Source: Roseateles depolymerans (GTDB lineage: Bacteria > Pseudomonadota > Gammaproteobacteria > Burkholderiales > Burkholderiaceae_C). From it: a DNA stretch of 64,000 bases. The notes beneath the pieces were generated by a model. That model did no database searches. It was not told the origin of the DNA and worked only from the letters and a program-made list of their open reading frames with translations. This document shows positions 52,900 to 62,112 of the stretch, piece after piece. The translations under genes were made by a program, and so were the position numbers. The DNA lies in assembly GCA_003241055.1 (NCBI GenBank), contig QFOD01000019.1, forward strand, positions 1 to 64,000, written 5' to 3'. Every line of letters begins with the position of its first letter. The first letter of the stretch is position 1.

Positions 52900-54024
52900 G
52901 TGGATACATCGGCACCGCCCCAGGCCGGCTCGCTTCCGGTCCTCACCCCCGAGCAGGTGGAGCGACTGCGTGCCGCATTGCTAGGACGGTTGGTGGCCCT
53001 GTGCTTCGGTGCGGGTGTCGACTCGACGGCGCTGCTGATCGCGCTGCATGAGGCCGGGCTGCGCCCCGATGTCATCACCTTCGCCGACACCGGCGGGGAG
53101 AAGCCTGAGACCTTGCTCCACCTCGATCGCGTCAACGCGTTGCTGAGACGGTGGGGCTGGCCGCTCGTGCAGGTCTGCCGCAAGCTCACGATGGCGTCCA
53201 CCGGCTACACCGACCTGTACGGCAACTGCTGGTCCAACGAGACGCTGCCCTCGCTCGCCTTCGGGCTCAAGTCCTGTTCGATCAAATGGAAGACCGACTG
53301 CCAGGACCAGTACCTCAAGGGCGTGACGCGCGGTCCGGCCGCGCGCCCGCCGCACGCGCTGTGGCTTGCGGCGCAGGCCAAGGGCGAGCGGATCGTGAAG
53401 CTGATTGGCTACGACTGCGGCAAGGCCGACATGCGTCGCTCGAAGGTGCCGCGCGAGGCCGACGCGGACTTCGACTACCTGTACCCCCTGCAGCTGATCG
53501 GCTGGGACCGCGCCGACTGCGTGCGCGTCATCGCGCAGGTGTTGGGCGCGGACATGGTGCCCATCAAGTCGGCGTGCTTCTACTGCCCGGCCAGCAAGGC
53601 CTGGGAACTGTGGTGGTTGGCGGCCCACCATCCGGACCTGCTGGAGCGCGCGCTGCGGCTGGAGTACCGCGCCCTGACCGGGCGCCACAGCCGGTTCGAC
53701 GAGGTGGAATTCGGCGCGAGCTGGGAAGAGCTGGTCCGCACGGCGGACCGCTTCCCCAGCACCAGCACCACGGTGGGTTTGGGCCGCAGCTTCGCGTGGA
53801 ACCAGTGGGCCCGGGTCAACGGCGTGGTGGATGCGCAGTTTCAGGTGCGCCGCGATGCGCAGAGCCGCGCGCGCTTCATGGCGGTGGCCGAGGCGATGCG
53901 CGACGGTGGCGGCGGCAACGCGCTTGACGCACGAGGCCGGGTCATCCCGATCCAGGTCGCTGCGGCTCAGGCGACGGGCCTGCAAGACCAGCATGCGCAG
54001 GCGGTCGACCTGTTCGCGGACTGA
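52900..54024 (+). CDS. PAPS-reductase-like (PP-loop) protein
   Basis: A 374-residue PP-loop ATP-pyrophosphatase-type protein. The nucleotide motif reads CFGAGVDSTAL, where SGGxDS is usual, and TFADTGGEKPET follows. The Cys pairs SCSIKWK and ACFYCPASK probably bind a metal or Fe-S cluster. Start codon GTG. Such proteins are often annotated phosphoadenosine phosphosulfate reductase on phages and integrative elements, where they may modify DNA, tRNA or protein rather than assimilate sulfate. No other sulfur-assimilation genes are near. It is transcribed with the PRTRC cassette (92-base gap). Confidence 0.75.
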   Translation: MDTSAPPQAGSLPVLTPEQVERLRAALLGRLVALCFGAGVDSTALLIALHEAGLRPDVITFADTGGEKPETLLHLDRVNALLRRWGWPLVQVCRKLTMASTGYTDLYGNCWSNETLPSLAFGLKSCSIKWKTDCQDQYLKGVTRGPAARPPHALWLAAQAKGERIVKLIGYDCGKADMRRSKVPREADADFDYLYPLQLIGWDRADCVRVIAQVLGADMVPIKSACFYCPASKAWELWWLAAHHPDLLERALRLEYRALTGRHSRFDEVEFGASWEELVRTADRFPSTSTTVGLGRSFAWNQWARVNGVVDAQFQVRRDAQSRARFMAVAEAMRDGGGGNALDARGRVIPIQVAAAQATGLQDQHAQAVDLFAD

Positions 54025-54116
54025 GCGCCGATGCGTGCCGGCGCGGGGTTGATGCGGCAGGGGTGCGCGGGACCATGACTCCGTGCCCTCAGCAGGCGCA
54101 ACCCACAGGAGGCTAG

Positions 54117-55904
54117 ATGCAAGATCAAGTGCAACCGACTCTGAAGGTCCGCCAGATCGTGTCGGGTCCGAACCACCGGACCTACTACGACCCGAAGAAG
54201 ATGGCGGAACTGGAAGAGGGGCTGCGCGCGGCCGGCAAGGTCACGCAGCCCATTCAGGTCCGACCGCACCCCACGCGGGAGGGCGTCTGGGAAATCATCG
54301 CCGGCGAGCGCCGCTGGCGCGCGGCGCGCAAGGTGTTCGGCGAGGACTACGACATGCCCGTCGTCGTCAGCGAGGCGACCGACGCCGAGGTCCGCGCGCT
54401 GGGCATCATCGAGAACCACTACCGCGACAACCCGAGCGACATCGAGCAGGCGCGCGGCGCGGCCGAACTGCTGCAGTTCAACCGCGATGACAAGGAAGAG
54501 ACGGCCAAGCAGCTGGGCTGGGGCGTGGACACGCTGGAGCGCCGGCTGCTGCTGCTCAACTGCGCGGCCGAGGTGCAGGAGGCGCTGATCGAGCGCCGCA
54601 TCAAGCTCGGCCACGCCGAACTGCTGGCAGGCCTGCCCAAGGACCGCCAGGTCAAGGTGCTGGCCGGCGTGCTGGAACACCGCGTGCCGGTCGAGGTGCT
54701 GAAGAAGCAACTCGGGCAGTTCGCCAAGCGGCTGGCCGACGCGATCTTCGACACCGCGCAGTGCGCTTCGTGCCCGCACAACTCGGCGCAGCAGGCCGCG
54801 CTGTTCGATGAAACCATCGGCGACGGCTTCTGCCAGCACCCGACTCACTTCGATGAACTGACGATGGCGGCGCTGGAACTGCGCGCGGGTCCGCTGCGCG
54901 AGCAGTACCAGGTCGTGCGCATCGTGCGCGCCGTCGATGCGTTCGTGCCGCTGCTGGTGGGACCGGACGGTGAACTCGGCGTCGGCGCCGAGCAGTACGG
55001 GGACTGCAAGTCTTGCGCGAACTTCGGGTGCTCGCTGTCGGCGATCCCGGGCTCGTATGGGCGGCTCGAAGAGTCGCTGTGCTTCGATGCGCAATGCCAC
55101 TCCACCAAGGTCGCGGAACGGCGGCGCGGCGAGCGCGCGGCGGCACGGGCCGCGCAGGCGGACGCGGCCCCGGAGGCCAGTAGCGTCGGCGCCAAGAAGG
55201 CGGTGGCGAAGCCCGGTGCACCTGCCGCGCCCAAGCGGGCCAGCAACACGACGCCGCCGCGCGTCGCGCAGTACCGCACCGAGCGCTGGCGCACCTGGGT
55301 GGCCCGGGGACTGATGGCCGACGCGCCGAGCAGCCATCGCGTGCTGACTGCGCTGATCACGTCGAGCAACCTGCAGTCGTTCACGCCGCTGAAGTTCACC
55401 GAAGCGGTCGGCAAGATCGCCAAGCCCGCGAAGTTTGGCGTCAACGGCTTCAAGGGCGCGCTGGAACTGGCCGACGCGATCGACGCGGCCAAGCTGCCCA
55501 CCATCGTGCAGGCCGTGGCGGCGTGCGCGGCCTACGGCGTCAACCAGGGCGACCTGGAAGTGCTGCTGAACTACCTGGAGGTGGACGAAGCGCGCCACTT
55601 CAAGCTCAGCGCCGAGTACCTCGAACTGCTCACGGTCAGCGAACTGGAAAGCCTCGCCGACGAGTTGAAGCTGCGCAAGGCGATGGGCGATGCCGCGTTC
55701 AAGAAGGCGCGCGCCGGCACCAAGGCCAAGTTCATCGAGGCGCTGCTGAACATCGAGGGCTTCGCCTATGCGGGCGCGGTGCCCAAGGCGCTGCGCTACC
55801 AGCGCCGCAAGCTGCGGATCGCAGCAGGTGCAGAGCCTGCCGCCGCTGGTGCTGTCGCAGATGCCGCTGCTGGTGCCGCCGAACCTGCGCTGGCAACGGC
55901 CTAG
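54117..55904 (+). CDS. PRTRC system ParB-family protein
   Basis: A 595-residue ParB-like protein. The CTP/parS-binding N-terminal domain has GPNHRTYYDPKKM, GERRWRAARKV and ENHYRDNPSDIEQA. A central HTH and a Cys-rich region (CASCPHN, CKSCANFGC, CFDAQC) follow and may bind Zn. The C-terminal third is helical and unique to this family. PRTRC (ParB-related, ThiF-related) cassettes are found on plasmids and integrative elements of Proteobacteria. It opens the cassette, and protein E follows 73 bases later. Confidence 0.9.
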   Translation: MQDQVQPTLKVRQIVSGPNHRTYYDPKKMAELEEGLRAAGKVTQPIQVRPHPTREGVWEIIAGERRWRAARKVFGEDYDMPVVVSEATDAEVRALGIIENHYRDNPSDIEQARGAAELLQFNRDDKEETAKQLGWGVDTLERRLLLLNCAAEVQEALIERRIKLGHAELLAGLPKDRQVKVLAGVLEHRVPVEVLKKQLGQFAKRLADAIFDTAQCASCPHNSAQQAALFDETIGDGFCQHPTHFDELTMAALELRAGPLREQYQVVRIVRAVDAFVPLLVGPDGELGVGAEQYGDCKSCANFGCSLSAIPGSYGRLEESLCFDAQCHSTKVAERRRGERAAARAAQADAAPEASSVGAKKAVAKPGAPAAPKRASNTTPPRVAQYRTERWRTWVARGLMADAPSSHRVLTALITSSNLQSFTPLKFTEAVGKIAKPAKFGVNGFKGALELADAIDAAKLPTIVQAVAACAAYGVNQGDLEVLLNYLEVDEARHFKLSAEYLELLTVSELESLADELKLRKAMGDAAFKKARAGTKAKFIEALLNIEGFAYAGAVPKALRYQRRKLRIAAGAEPAAAGAVADAAAGAAEPALATA

Positions 55905-55977
55905 ACAACGAGGGGTGCCCTGAGACGATGAGTTTCAGAGGACTCCCCTCCCTCTCTCACCCAAGGAGATTCACACC

Positions 55978-56478
55978 ATGACCATGTTCAGCGAGTTGTA
56001 CCGGCTGGCCCTGGGCGCGACGCTGACGCTCACCATCAGCGCCGACGACAAGACCGGCCGCATGACGGTCAACGTCATCCCCAAGCCGCGCCAGGATGCG
56101 GGCGAGCCGGCGCTGTCCACGCCGCTCGTGCTGACCGCCACGCCCGAGGAGTTCGATGCCGAGTTCGTCGGCGTGCTGACCGGCTATCGCGCCTCCCACG
56201 CGAGCCTGGCCGAGCAGGCCCAGGTGACCCAGGAACTGCTGGACGCCGCGAAGTCGGCGTCGGCGAAGAAGGCCACGGGCGCGGTCGCCAAGGCCCAGGC
56301 CAAGACCACCCCGGCGCCCGCGGCCGCCAAGCCTGTGTCCGCGCGCTCCGGGGATGACGATGACGAGGGCGGCGGCCCGGACGACGAAGGCGGCGGTGCC
56401 GGTGGCGCTGCGGCGGCTCCCGTGGCGCCGGCCCCGGCGCCGGCCGAGGACGACCGCGAACCCCAACTCTTCGGCTGA
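55978..56478 (+). CDS. PRTRC system protein E
   Basis: A 166-residue protein. The N-terminal 80 residues are a small beta-rich domain (TLTISADDKTGRMTVNVIP, then FVGVLTGYRASH). Residues 95-160 are a low-complexity Ala/Pro/Asp/Gly tail. Its place between ParB and protein C and its length match PRTRC-E proteins. The function is unknown. Its stop is 12 bases before the ATG of protein C. Confidence 0.8.
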   Translation: MTMFSELYRLALGATLTLTISADDKTGRMTVNVIPKPRQDAGEPALSTPLVLTATPEEFDAEFVGVLTGYRASHASLAEQAQVTQELLDAAKSASAKKATGAVAKAQAKTTPAPAAAKPVSARSGDDDDEGGGPDDEGGGAGGAAAAPVAPAPAPAEDDREPQLFG

Positions 56479-56490
56479 AGGAGTGCGCTC

Positions 56491-56697
56491 ATGTCCATGC
56501 AAGTCCAGGTCATCACGCGTCGCTATCTCTACAACGGCATGACGCTGCCCGACATTCCCGGCCAAGAGCCCCGGGAGGTCCGTGACATCTACAGCGCGCA
56601 GTTCCCCGAACTGCTGAGCGCCGATATCGAGGCCGGGGAGGTCAGCAATGGCGTCCAGGAAATCACCTTCAAGCGCGCTGTCGGCGTCAAGGGCTGA
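56491..56697 (+). CDS. PRTRC system protein C, ubiquitin-like
   Basis: A 68-residue protein (MSMQVQVITRRYLYNG, then DIYSAQFPELLSADI) of the PRTRC-C/Prok_Ub type, a predicted beta-grasp, ubiquitin-like modifier. It ends in VGVKG, so only one C-terminal Gly is present. The cassette also encodes an E1-like ThiF protein, a predicted E2-like protein (B) and a JAB protein (A), the classic partners of a ubiquitin-like conjugation pathway. That it is conjugated to targets is inference. It overlaps the next small gene by 50 bases. Confidence 0.82.
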   Translation: MSMQVQVITRRYLYNGMTLPDIPGQEPREVRDIYSAQFPELLSADIEAGEVSNGVQEITFKRAVGVKG

Positions 56698-56914
56698 CCC
56701 TGCGGCCGCTTTCCGGCGCGCGCTGGAACGCACGGCCCAGCGCAGCCAAGGCAGCCTGCAAGCGGCAATGCTGGATGCACTGGCGTCCAAGACGGCCCAG
56801 CGCGCGGCGCAGGCCTTGGTGCACACCGCCGAGTCCACGGTGCGCGTCGGCCGCGAGGACTACCGGCCCGAGCGGCTGACGGCACCTTCCGAGTCCCTGC
56901 CTCCCTTGCCCTGA
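56648..56914 (+). CDS. Small PRTRC-associated protein, unknown
   Basis: An 88-residue, Ala- and Arg-rich frame that overlaps the end of protein C by 50 bases and ends 11 bases before protein F. The packing makes a real gene likely, but no domain is recognised. A later start is possible (ATG near residue 40). Confidence 0.5.
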   Translation: MASRKSPSSALSASRADPAAAFRRALERTAQRSQGSLQAAMLDALASKTAQRAAQALVHTAESTVRVGREDYRPERLTAPSESLPPLP

Positions 56915-56925
56915 GGAACCCGATC

Positions 56926-57951
56926 ATGGACACCATCTTCCAGTTGCCGGCGCTGTGCGCGTCCATCCCCGCCGAATTCAATCCCGATGCCGGCCAGGAT
57001 CGCGCCGTGGCCCTGGCCCGCTGCCTGCTCGATGCCGGCGTGATCCACGGTGCGGTGAGCGCGCGGCGCGCCAGCGATCCGCTCGGCACCAGCCGCCTGT
57101 TCCTGGAGCGCTGGGTGGCCGAGCGCCTGCAGGGCCTGCACTGCCTGTTCCCGGCCTTCCGCCTCGTGATGGAAGGGGCCTCGGAAATGTGCAACCACAC
57201 GCGTCCGCGCGAGCCGGGGCAGGCCACCATCGTCTGGTACACCGAGTGCAGCGCGTTCGCCGTGGGCGAGGCACTGGACCGGCTGGAGCAGGTTCACCCT
57301 CGGCTCGGGGCGACGGTGCTGACGGTGATCGACCGCATCGGGCCGCGCCTGATCCCGACCTTCACGCCCACCGACGTGATGGGCACGGCCCAGGAGTACT
57401 ACTGGTACGGCGAACAGGACGAGTCAGCGGCGCTGGACGAGCAGTGTGGCGACGACCCGGCCGAGCGCGAGGCGATGCGCGAGCAAATGGTGACGCGCGA
57501 GAAGATCGACGCCGCCTTCCCGGACTGGGCCACGCAGTGGCCGGGCCAGCGCAAGCGCCTGTCGCGCGCTGCCTTGCAGCGCATCGCCAAGGGCGCCCGC
57601 AGTTGCCGCGTGCGCCAGCTCGTGGGCGATGTGCTGGCGCTGGAGAAGCTCTCGCTGAGCGACGAGTTCCGCCCCAACGGGGACGGCTGGTTCGTCGGCT
57701 ATGGCGCCGTGCTCACCTGGAAGCCCGACGACATCGCGGTGCGCGTGTTCGACGACTTCGCCAACGACGCCGTGCAGGGCGATTTCGTCGACTGGATGGG
57801 CGAGGCGGAGTTCAGCATCGGCGAGCCCGAGACGCTGCAGCACTGGATGGCCGACATGGAGGTGCGCCTCGCCGGCATGCGGCTGTTCGACGGCTTGATC
57901 CACGAACTCTCCAGCGGAGACTGGCTTCGAGTCCCGAAAGGAATGCGATGA
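56926..57951 (+). CDS. PRTRC system protein F
   Basis: A 341-residue protein with the PRTRC-F order: N-terminal helical part (RDAGQDRAVALARCLLDAG-like), a WVAERLQGLHCLFP core, YYWYGEQDESAAL, and a C-terminal acidic region (DWMGEAEFSIGEPETLQHW). No enzyme motif is evident. Its stop overlaps the ATG of protein B (ATGA), showing translational coupling in the cassette. The function is unknown. Confidence 0.82.
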   Translation: MDTIFQLPALCASIPAEFNPDAGQDRAVALARCLLDAGVIHGAVSARRASDPLGTSRLFLERWVAERLQGLHCLFPAFRLVMEGASEMCNHTRPREPGQATIVWYTECSAFAVGEALDRLEQVHPRLGATVLTVIDRIGPRLIPTFTPTDVMGTAQEYYWYGEQDESAALDEQCGDDPAEREAMREQMVTREKIDAAFPDWATQWPGQRKRLSRAALQRIAKGARSCRVRQLVGDVLALEKLSLSDEFRPNGDGWFVGYGAVLTWKPDDIAVRVFDDFANDAVQGDFVDWMGEAEFSIGEPETLQHWMADMEVRLAGMRLFDGLIHELSSGDWLRVPKGMR

Positions 57952-58682
57952 ACAGGGCAGTGAGATTCGAGATTGCAGCCGGACGCGAAGCGCCGCTGAA
58001 GCTGAGCAAGGCCATCCTGCTGTACCGGGGCGGCAACGACGCGGCATTCGCTACCGTCCACGAGATCGGCATGAAAGGCAACGCGCCGCTGATCCTGGAA
58101 GGCAAGGCGCTCACGCCGAGCGCGGCGGTGCAACTGGCGCTGGACCTCGCGAAGAACGCGAACCGCGGCGGCTTCGTGCCCGAGTGCCTGCTGTACCTGG
58201 ACGGCGACACGATGGCCTGGTGGGTGCCCCCGGCGCGCCGCCACATCGCCTTCCGCTCCACCGAGTTGGGTGCGCCCGAGCGTGGCGAGGTCGTTCCCCA
58301 TCCCGGTCTCGTCTTCCGCGTGAACGGTCGGCGCCACTGGCATGTGTGGGCCGTGACGGGCGCGGCGCGGCCGACCGAGAGCACGCCGCTGCTGCAAGCG
58401 CCGTACTTCAACGTCTACGGCGACGGCGGCATCTGCACCGGCAACGTGACGCTGCCGGACGGCACCACCGCCGAGCGCATCGAGGCCTGGAACCGGGCCT
58501 TCTTCGGCTCCTTCTTCACCCACCCGAACGTGAACGGCAAGCTCGTGACCTACCGGGGCGGCGCCTACAAGTTCTGGCGCGACATGCTCGACGGGCGGCA
58601 CCCCGAGTTTCCGGAGCGTGTGCTGGTGCCTTCACGCAAGACGCTGGGCGAGGTGCTGGCGCACCGGGAGAGCGGGGCATGA
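57948..58682 (+). CDS. PRTRC system protein B, predicted E2-like
   Basis: A 244-residue protein of the PRTRC-B type, predicted from published analyses of bacterial ubiquitin systems to have an E2-like (UBC) fold. A conserved-looking Cys sits in YGDGGICTGNVTL and could be the thioester-forming residue. The order E1-like ThiF, E2-like B, JAB A and ubiquitin-like C is present here as in other PRTRC sets. Start and stop overlap the neighbouring genes. Confidence 0.8.
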   Translation: MNRAVRFEIAAGREAPLKLSKAILLYRGGNDAAFATVHEIGMKGNAPLILEGKALTPSAAVQLALDLAKNANRGGFVPECLLYLDGDTMAWWVPPARRHIAFRSTELGAPERGEVVPHPGLVFRVNGRRHWHVWAVTGAARPTESTPLLQAPYFNVYGDGGICTGNVTLPDGTTAERIEAWNRAFFGSFFTHPNVNGKLVTYRGGAYKFWRDMLDGRHPEFPERVLVPSRKTLGEVLAHRESGA

Positions 58683-59374
58683 GCGCCGATCCTCGCGACC
58701 TTGCGCTACAGGCCATCTGCCCCTGCGTGCCCGTGCCGCGCTTCGGCGCGCTGGCGGACCTGGCGCCGGGGCAGCGCACGCTGATCGGCCGCAACGGCAT
58801 CTTCCTGGAAGTGCGCCGACCCTGGCTGCGCTGCGTGCTGAAGCTCGCCGACTTGCCGGCGTCGCCGCCGCTGCCGTACGGCGAGGTGCGCGAGTGCATC
58901 GAGTTCTCGTTCGGCGTGATCCCGCTGGCGCTGCTGGAACAGTTCATCGCCCACGGCCGCGAACACCTGCCCAACGAGGTGGCCGGCGCGCTGATCTACA
59001 ACGCCAGCACCCGGCGGTTGCGGCTGCAAATCCACGAGTCGATCGAGGCGGGACCGGCCGGCGTGCGCTACCGCCAGCCCGATCTGGCCGCCGACGAGAG
59101 CCTTGCCGTGGACCTGCACACGCATGGTCGATTGCAGGCCTTCTGGTCGAGCACCGACGACGAGGACGACCAGGGCGTGAAAGTGTGCGGCGTGTTCGGC
59201 TCGCTGCACCGCGAGCGTCCCAGCGCGGCCTTCCGGCTCGCCGTCAACGGCGCGTTCAAGGGCCTCGCGCACCCCTGGCAAGAGGTGGCGGCCGACGACC
59301 TTGATCTGGCGGAACGGTGTCCCACACTGGCTTCGCTTGGATTCGAGGAGGTCGACGCAGCATGGAACACCTGA
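58679..59374 (+). CDS. PRTRC system protein A, JAB-type metalloprotease
   Basis: A 231-residue protein whose C-terminal half carries a JAB/JAMM site: VDLHTHG (HxH), then Ser and Asp in FWSSTDDEDD. The N-terminal half is beta-rich (PGQRTLIGRNGIFLEV). In ubiquitin-like systems, JAB enzymes process the modifier or remove it from targets. Its ATG overlaps the protein B stop, and the ThiF gene starts 13 bases before its own stop. Confidence 0.83.
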   Translation: MSADPRDLALQAICPCVPVPRFGALADLAPGQRTLIGRNGIFLEVRRPWLRCVLKLADLPASPPLPYGEVRECIEFSFGVIPLALLEQFIAHGREHLPNEVAGALIYNASTRRLRLQIHESIEAGPAGVRYRQPDLAADESLAVDLHTHGRLQAFWSSTDDEDDQGVKVCGVFGSLHRERPSAAFRLAVNGAFKGLAHPWQEVAADDLDLAERCPTLASLGFEEVDAAWNT

Positions 59375-60207
59375 TCAAGCCCGAACTGCTGTCGCGGCGC
59401 GTGCGCCTGCACCTGGTGGGGGTGGGCGGCAACGGCGCGCAGATGGCCGCCTGCCTGGCCCGGCTGGATATCGCGATGCGCGCGCTGGGGCATCCGGGTG
59501 GCCTGCACGTCGTCGCCTTCGATGCCGACGACGTGAGCCCGTCCAATGTGGGCCGCCAGCTCTACAGCCCGTCTGACGTGGGGCAGAACAAGGCACTGCT
59601 GACGATCCATCGCCTGAACCTGTTCTACGGCCTCGACTGGCAGGGACGGCCCTGGCGCTATGAGCAGCTGCGGTCCAGCGATGCGGTGGCCGACATCGTC
59701 GTGTCCTGCGTGGACAGCCGCTCGGCGCGGCGGGCGCTGCATCAGGTGCTGACCCAACCGGCCTGCGGCACGCGCTACTGGTTGGACCTGGGCAACACCG
59801 AATCCACGGCGCAGGCCGTGCTCGGCGAGCCGGCCCGTACAGGGCGGGGCGCCGACGAGGCCCGACTGCCGTGCGTGACGGAGCTGTTTCCCGAACTGCT
59901 CGATGCGGACCTTCCGGACGACAACGCGCCGTCCTGCTCGGTGCGCATGTCGCTGGCCTCGCAGGGGCTGTTCGTCAACGACACGGTGGTGCGCTTTGCG
60001 GCTCAGCTGCTCTACGAACTGTTCTCGCGCGGTCGGCTGGCGCAGCACGGCGTCGTGATCAACCTCGCCAGCAAGCGCACGGGCCCCATCGACGTCAACC
60101 CGGAGGTCTGGAGGCGCTACGGTTTCGATCCGGCCGCGCCGGTCGCGAAGCGCAGGGCCAGACCGAAGCGCGCCACGACGCCGGCCCGACAGGCCGTGGC
60201 CGCTTGA
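59362..60207 (+). CDS. PRTRC system ThiF-family (E1-like) protein
   Basis: A 281-residue E1/ThiF-type adenylating enzyme. It has the Rossmann motif (LHLVGVGGNGAQMAACLAR), the Asp of the nucleotide site (VVAFDADDVSPSNVGRQLY), the VVSCVDSRSARRAL strand, and a Cys-containing loop (ARLPCVTELFPE). It should activate the C-terminus of the small ubiquitin-like protein C. It overlaps the protein A gene. No separate PRTRC-D (ParM-like) gene is present in the window. Confidence 0.88.
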   Translation: MEHLIKPELLSRRVRLHLVGVGGNGAQMAACLARLDIAMRALGHPGGLHVVAFDADDVSPSNVGRQLYSPSDVGQNKALLTIHRLNLFYGLDWQGRPWRYEQLRSSDAVADIVVSCVDSRSARRALHQVLTQPACGTRYWLDLGNTESTAQAVLGEPARTGRGADEARLPCVTELFPELLDADLPDDNAPSCSVRMSLASQGLFVNDTVVRFAAQLLYELFSRGRLAQHGVVINLASKRTGPIDVNPEVWRRYGFDPAAPVAKRRARPKRATTPARQAVAA

Positions 60208-60280
60208 ACGGCCGGCCCTTCGCAGCGGCGCCTGCGGCGCCCGGATTTCCGGCTGGCGGGCAGGGCGCCTACCGCGCAGC

Positions 60281-60526
60281 ATGGCGGCGTCCATCACCTG
60301 CCTGGAGACGCGTGTGAGCGAGCACGATCCTTCGGCGCACGACAAGTTGCGCCTCGACATGATGCTCTCGGCCTGTCCGCTGAGCGGCAGGCAGACCCTC
60401 ACCATCGTCATCGCGGACGCACCGGAAGGCAGCTTGCTGGCCCTGGTCGCGGCGGCCGTCCTCGACACGCTCGAAGGCGCGCTGTCCGTAGAGGCGCTCC
60501 AGGCCGCGCCGGCAACGCTGCATTGA
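60281..60526 (+). CDS. Small protein, unknown, in the PRTRC neighbourhood
   Basis: An 81-residue frame (GTG at 60314 is an alternative start) with a plausible alpha/beta pattern (TLTIVIADAP then a hydrophobic helix). It lies between the ThiF and helicase genes. A 36-codon frame from 60536 overlaps the helicase start and may be a leader. The function is unknown. Confidence 0.45.
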   Translation: MAASITCLETRVSEHDPSAHDKLRLDMMLSACPLSGRQTLTIVIADAPEGSLLALVAAAVLDTLEGALSVEALQAAPATLH

Positions 60527-60635
60527 GGCGTGGCATGAAGACCGGAGACCGTGCACGGGCCGTTGGGGTCGGCGCCCAGCGCAGGCCGTACCACCTGAGC
60601 GCAGAGGCTGGGCGGCCGGGCTCGGAGGCGGCGCG

Positions 60636-62084
60636 ATGCAACTGACTGCCGAGCAAGTCTGTGTGGTGCGCTCGCGCGCACGGCGCCTGACGGTGCAGGC
60701 TGGCGCTGGCGCTGCGAAGACCACGACGCTGGGGGCCTATGCCGATGCCCGGCGCGGCGCACGCGTGCTGTACCTCGCCTTCAACAAGGCGATCCAGCTC
60801 GAGGCGGCCACGCGGATGCCGCCCAACGTGACCTGCCGCACCACCCATTCCATCGCCTGGCGCAAGGCCCGGCAGCTCTTTGGCGAGCAAGCCGGCGACC
60901 GGATCGGGGCGACCTATCCTTCGACGGTGGCCAGGGCGTTGGGATGCAGCGCGCTGGTGGCGTCGGGTGCGCTGCAGGCGGTCCAGCGCTGGTGCGGTTC
61001 GTTGGACCCGCGCATCGAACTGGACCATGTGCCGCTGGACATCGCGATGCGGCTGGCCGACCCGAGCGTCGCCGTGCGCGCGGCACGCGAGGTCTGGCTG
61101 CGGATGACCGACGCCTGCGAGCGCGACCTCAAGCTGCCCCACGACGGCTACCTGAAGCTCTTTCAGATGGACCGGCCGCCGCTGCGCGGCTACGACGTGA
61201 TCGCGGTGGATGAAGCGCAGGACCTGAACCCCTGCACCTTCGACATCGTTCGGTCGCAGAGCGTGCCCATCGTGATGGTCGGCGACGCCTCCCAGGCCAT
61301 CTACTCGTTCCGTGGGGCGACGAACGCACTCGCCTTGTTCGACGCGCAGGAGCGGCTGCCACTGACACGCAGCTTCCGCTTCGGCCGCGGCATCGCCAGC
61401 CTGGCCAACTCGCTGCTGTCGGGCTTCAAGGCGGACTTCAACCTGCCCCTGGTCGGGGCCGGCGAGCCCCAGGAAACGCGGCTGGCCATCGACACGCGGC
61501 GCCCTTTCGCGTTGATCGCCCGCACCAACGCCGCCGTCTTCGAAGAGGCGGTGGGCTTCCTCGCGCTGGGCCGGCGCTATCACTTCGTCGGTGGCATCGA
61601 AGGCTACAAGCTGGAGAAGATCCTCGACGCCTACCAGCTCTGGATCGGCGAGCGGGCGCTGATCCGCGATCCCTATCTGCGCTCGTTCAGCAGTTTCGAC
61701 GAGCTGTGCGAGCTGGCCGAGGACTCGGACGACCGGGAGCTGAAGCACCTGGTGCGCGCGGTGCAGGACTACGGCCACCAGGTGCCGGGGCTGGTCGAGG
61801 AGATCAAGGCGCGGCATGTCGATGTGCGCAAGGAGGACTGGCGCCAGTTCGACGGCATCTTCCTCTGCACGGCGCACAAGTCCAAGGGGCTGGAGTTCGA
61901 CCAGGTGTGGCTCGCCGACGACTACATGCGCTTCTTCGACAAGGGGCGCGAACTGGAGGCCGACGACGTGGAGCAGGAGGAGGTGAACATTCTCTATGTC
62001 GCGCTCACCCGGGCCAAGGCGGCGATCCGGCTCTGTACCAGCTTCGAGGAGTGGCTGCTACACCGGGACCTGATGCCGGCGTGA
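60636..62084 (+). CDS. UvrD/FBH1-like SF1 helicase
   Basis: A 482-residue SF1 helicase. The Q motif (LTAEQ) is at the N-terminus and Walker A (AGAGAAKTTTL, near residue 27) has Ala where Ser and Gly usually stand. Motif II is VDEAQDL, then GDASQAIYSFRGA, TAHKSKGLEFDQV and YVALTRAKAAI. It lacks the extra 2B-sized domains of UvrD and resembles the shorter helicases common on plasmids and ICEs. It could act in element replication or repair. Confidence 0.88.
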   Translation: MQLTAEQVCVVRSRARRLTVQAGAGAAKTTTLGAYADARRGARVLYLAFNKAIQLEAATRMPPNVTCRTTHSIAWRKARQLFGEQAGDRIGATYPSTVARALGCSALVASGALQAVQRWCGSLDPRIELDHVPLDIAMRLADPSVAVRAAREVWLRMTDACERDLKLPHDGYLKLFQMDRPPLRGYDVIAVDEAQDLNPCTFDIVRSQSVPIVMVGDASQAIYSFRGATNALALFDAQERLPLTRSFRFGRGIASLANSLLSGFKADFNLPLVGAGEPQETRLAIDTRRPFALIARTNAAVFEEAVGFLALGRRYHFVGGIEGYKLEKILDAYQLWIGERALIRDPYLRSFSSFDELCELAEDSDDRELKHLVRAVQDYGHQVPGLVEEIKARHVDVRKEDWRQFDGIFLCTAHKSKGLEFDQVWLADDYMRFFDKGRELEADDVEQEEVNILYVALTRAKAAIRLCTSFEEWLLHRDLMPA

Positions 62085-62112
62085 GCTTGAAGGCATAGGG
62101 AATGGCCCGACG

